A stretch of 9,038 nucleotides of DNA, taken from NCBI GenBank assembly GCA_013336035.1, contig JAAXUL010000265.1, forward strand, positions 1-9,038, given 5' to 3'. This document shows, piece by piece, positions 6,154 to 9,038 of the stretch (positions are counted from its first letter, which is position 1; the number at the start of each line of letters is the position of its first letter). Both the position numbers and the translations under genes were made by a program. The DNA is from Chloroflexales bacterium (GTDB lineage: Bacteria; Chloroflexota; Chloroflexia; Chloroflexales; Chloroflexaceae). The notes under the pieces are model-generated. The model ran no database searches. It had not been told where the DNA came from and saw only the letters and a list, made by a program, of their open reading frames with translations.

Positions 6154-7323
6154 TTATGCCAAAGCGAGCTCGGCTCGCGCCTGAGCAACGTCGATCAGCG
6201 TGGCCGGGCCGCCAATGCGTCCGCGGACGGTCTCGAGCCCCAGGCCAAGGGCGTTGACTGCGGCGACCACGGCATCCTCGTGGTCACGGTGGGTGATCAG
6301 GACGACGGTGGGCCCGGTGTCGGTGCTGGCGTAGACGGGCACACCGCGCCCGCGCAGCTCGTCGCACATGCGGAAGATAGCGATATTTTCGGGCTCCCAG
6401 CCGATGATCTTATGCTCGCGCGAGCCGGACATCGTGACGCCGTGCAGGCGCATGCTGTCGAGCTCGGCGAGCTGGCCGACCAGGCGCCAGTCGCCGCGGC
6501 GGGCCGCCTCGAGGCACTCGATGATCTCGTCGCCGCGGCCGAGCATCCAGGCTTTGAAGAGGCTGGAGTGGGGCGCGTCGTGGTGGGCCTGCTCGGTCTT
6601 GAGACCGACCCGCGAGTCGATCGGCACCGTGATCAGGCGCACGTCGTCGAGCTGGCCCTGGCCGTCGAGCTGGACGGCGAAGCTGTCCTCGTGGGCGAGG
6701 CCGGGGTAGCTGAGCCAGAGGGCCAGCCCGCCGGCGGCGGCGCGGCAGCCCGAGCCGGCCAGCAGGCGAGCCAGGCAGCTGAGGAAGCGGCTGTTGGCGA
6801 CGAGCTCGGGCCCGTAGAGCGCGCCCACGGCCGCGGTGGCCAGGGCGGCGGCCCCGGCGGCGCTGGTGCCGAGACCCTTGCCGGCGACACGTGACTTGAG
6901 CACATTGCGCGTGGTGACGCGGGCGGCGACCTTCGCGCCGGCCCGGGCGCGCACGGCGTCGAGGGTCTGGGCGATACGCTCGAGCTCGCGCCCGCGGGCG
7001 GGCTCGCCGCCCAGGGTGGCCTCGTCGGCCGTCAGGACCGGGTCAAACTGGACCAGGGTGACGGTGTGGGCGGCGTCGTTGTTCAGCGAGATGCTGGGCA
7101 GATAGGCGATGCGGCGCTCCCAGTCGGTGAGGCCGTGGTACTTAAGGACGCCCTGCATCGGGTAGGCGCGGGCGGCCGCGATGCCGCGCGCGTTAGCGGG
7201 CGGCAGCTGGCGCGGGTAAGGCTGCACGACGACGCGGTGCCGCTCGAGGGCGGCGAGGATGCGCTCGTGGGCGGCACGCATCGCGGGGATGGTCTCGGCG
7301 AAGCCGTCGGGGATGGCTGTCAT
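6154..7323 (-). CDS. mvaD: Mevalonate-pathway decarboxylase (phosphomevalonate or diphosphomevalonate decarboxylase)
   Basis: A 389-residue GHMP-kinase-fold decarboxylase that makes isopentenyl (di)phosphate from mevalonate (di)phosphate using ATP. The catalytic triad of the family is recognisable: Lys61 in VLKYHG (yeast Lys18), Arg194 in GSGCRAAAGG (yeast Arg158) and Asp335 in STDTGPTVVLI (yeast Asp302). The ATP-binding loop is GKGLGTSAAGAAALA (148-162), followed by HEDSFAVQL (211-219). The residue aligned with yeast Lys22 is Leu65. In Roseiflexus castenholzii a related enzyme was shown to be phosphomevalonate decarboxylase, feeding isopentenyl phosphate kinase; this protein may do the same, but substrate cannot be fixed by reading. 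The ATG lies 11 bp after the guaB stop, so it is co-transcribed; its ribosome binding site is weak or distant (AAGG about 14 bases away). No other mevalonate gene is in view. Confidence 0.85.
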   Translation of the reverse strand: MTAIPDGFAETIPAMRAAHERILAALERHRVVVQPYPRQLPPANARGIAAARAYPMQGVLKYHGLTDWERRIAYLPSISLNNDAAHTVTLVQFDPVLTADEATLGGEPARGRELERIAQTLDAVRARAGAKVAARVTTRNVLKSRVAGKGLGTSAAGAAALATAAVGALYGPELVANSRFLSCLARLLAGSGCRAAAGGLALWLSYPGLAHEDSFAVQLDGQGQLDDVRLITVPIDSRVGLKTEQAHHDAPHSSLFKAWMLGRGDEIIECLEAARRGDWRLVGQLAELDSMRLHGVTMSGSREHKIIGWEPENIAIFRMCDELRGRGVPVYASTDTGPTVVLITHRDHEDAVVAAVNALGLGLETVRGRIGGPATLIDVAQARAELALA

Positions 7324-7334
7324 ATGGGTACGAA

Positions 7335-8813
<1,479 letters not shown>

Positions 8814-8871
8814 GGGGGCTTCCTCCTGGTACGCTGGTAGATAGAGCGGGGGCCGGCGCGTCACAATATGC

Positions 8872-8901
8872 AAAAAACCCTCGCGCAAACAGGCGCGAGG
8901 G
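8872..8901 (-). terminator. Intrinsic terminator inside the guaB leader (putative attenuator)
   Basis: On the minus strand a perfect 9-bp G/C-rich stem (8893-8901 with 8878-8886) with a 6-base loop is followed directly by six U residues (8877-8872), a textbook rho-independent terminator. It lies downstream of the strong guaB promoter (8932-8960) and about 60 bases before the GTG start, so it would stop guaB transcripts after roughly 55 bases unless relieved. The only gene beyond it on that side runs the other way, so it does not close an upstream gene. Confidence 0.85.
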
Positions 8902-8919
8902 GCGACACCATCGTGCGCC
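8901..8919 (-). other. Second small hairpin preceding the guaB leader terminator
   Basis: Read on the minus strand, GGCGCAC can pair with GTGTCGCC (one bulged T) around a GATG loop, immediately 5' to the terminator stem and touching it by one base. The GGCGC of this hairpin could alternatively pair with GCGCC at the terminator's 5' arm (5 bp). Whether it is an anti-terminator, a protein site or chance cannot be decided by eye. Confidence 0.3.
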
Positions 8920-8931
8920 GGGGGATGCCCT

Positions 8932-8960
8932 ACTATACCCCGCCTTGCGCGGGGCGTCAA
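8932..8960 (-). promoter_or_regulatory. guaB: Strong sigma-A promoter of the guaB operon
   Basis: TTGACG (8955-8960) and TATAGT (8932-8937) are separated by exactly 17 bp on the minus strand. Transcription would begin near 8926, giving a leader of about 112 bases that contains the terminator at 8872-8901. No comparable promoter lies between that terminator and the start codon. Confidence 0.8.
8938..8954. promoter_or_regulatory. Inverted repeat filling the guaB promoter spacer, candidate operator
   Basis: CCCCGC (8938-8943) and GCGGGG (8949-8954) form a perfect 6-bp inverted repeat with a 5-bp centre. It occupies exactly the 17 bp between the -35 and -10 of the guaB promoter and overlaps the -35 of the divergent plus-strand promoter, so one bound protein could govern both directions. 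Confidence 0.5.
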
Positions 8961-8973
8961 CCCTAGGTAGAAT
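8945..8973 (+). promoter_or_regulatory. Promoter of the divergent gene at the right edge
   Basis: TTGCGC (8945-8950) and TAGAAT (8968-8973) are separated by 17 bp on the plus strand, giving a start near 8980 and a leader of about 29 bases before the ATG at 9009. It overlaps the guaB promoter: its -35 lies in the guaB spacer and its own spacer contains the guaB -35. Confidence 0.55.
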
Positions 8974-9008
8974 GGTAGGCATTTGGCATATGCACCCAGG
9001 GAGTACCC

Positions 9009-9038
9009 ATGCTGATCACAGTTCAGAGCGGCGAGATG
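9009..9038 (+). CDS. Start of a plus-strand gene of unknown product (first 10 codons)
   Basis: Only MLITVQSGEM is visible before the window ends. The ATG is preceded by AGGGAG at a 5-base spacing and by a plausible promoter at 8945-8973, which together support a real gene start divergent from guaB. Ten residues are too few to assign a family. Confidence 0.6.
   Translation, partial: MLITVQSGEM

Noticed and set aside
8814..8960. 49-residue N-terminal extension of IMP dehydrogenase
   Set aside because: The extension crosses the terminator and -10 region; the GTG at 8813 has an ideal AGGAGG and matches the family's usual N-terminus.

Overview
The window looks like a chromosomal segment of a high-GC member of the Chloroflexota, probably class Chloroflexia (Roseiflexus/Chloroflexus relatives). 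The reasons are: an ECF sigma gene followed directly by a DUF5667-type membrane protein with a long Pro/Thr stalk; a mevalonate-pathway decarboxylase of the kind known from Roseiflexus; and a strong G/C bias in coding sequence combined with sigma-A-like promoters (TTGACA/TATAAT). This placement is inference from family content; no marker gene is present. I see no mobile element, CRISPR array, tRNA or rRNA.

Layout. (1) 1-553, minus: the N-terminal 184 residues of an LsrF-type class I aldolase/thiolase, running off the left edge and preceded by a perfect-consensus promoter. (2) 654-4700, minus: a compact cluster that reads, in transcription order, ECF sigma factor (4700-4008), DUF5667 membrane protein with Pro/Thr stalk and extracytoplasmic C-terminal domain (4005-2158, only 2 bp after the sigma gene), an unrecognised TIM-barrel-like protein with a hydrophobic C-terminal tail (2070-979), and a DUF507 protein (935-654). 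(3) 4701-5005: a 305-bp divergent intergenic region, A/T-richer in its middle than the rest of the window. (4) 5006-6088, plus: a YchF/Obg-family P-loop NTPase, closed by a long hairpin shared with the convergent gene. (5) 6154-8813, minus: guaB (IMP dehydrogenase, GTG start) followed 11 bp later by a mevalonate-pathway decarboxylase, evidently one operon. (6) 8814-9008: a regulatory intergenic region with overlapping divergent promoters, a perfect inverted repeat filling the guaB promoter spacer, and a textbook intrinsic terminator lying inside the guaB leader. (7) 9009-9038, plus: the first ten codons of another gene.

How the parts fit. The sigma/DUF5667 pair reads as a surface-to-nucleus signalling unit: a cytoplasmic segment that could bind the sigma factor, one membrane span, a DUF5667 region, a flexible stalk and a small outer domain. 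The TIM-barrel and DUF507 proteins are probably co-transcribed with it, but no sequence feature ties them functionally. The guaB operon joins guanine nucleotide synthesis to isoprenoid synthesis, and its leader looks like an attenuator. The most original signals are the guaB leader/operator region, the stalked putative anti-sigma protein, and the unassigned TIM-barrel protein.
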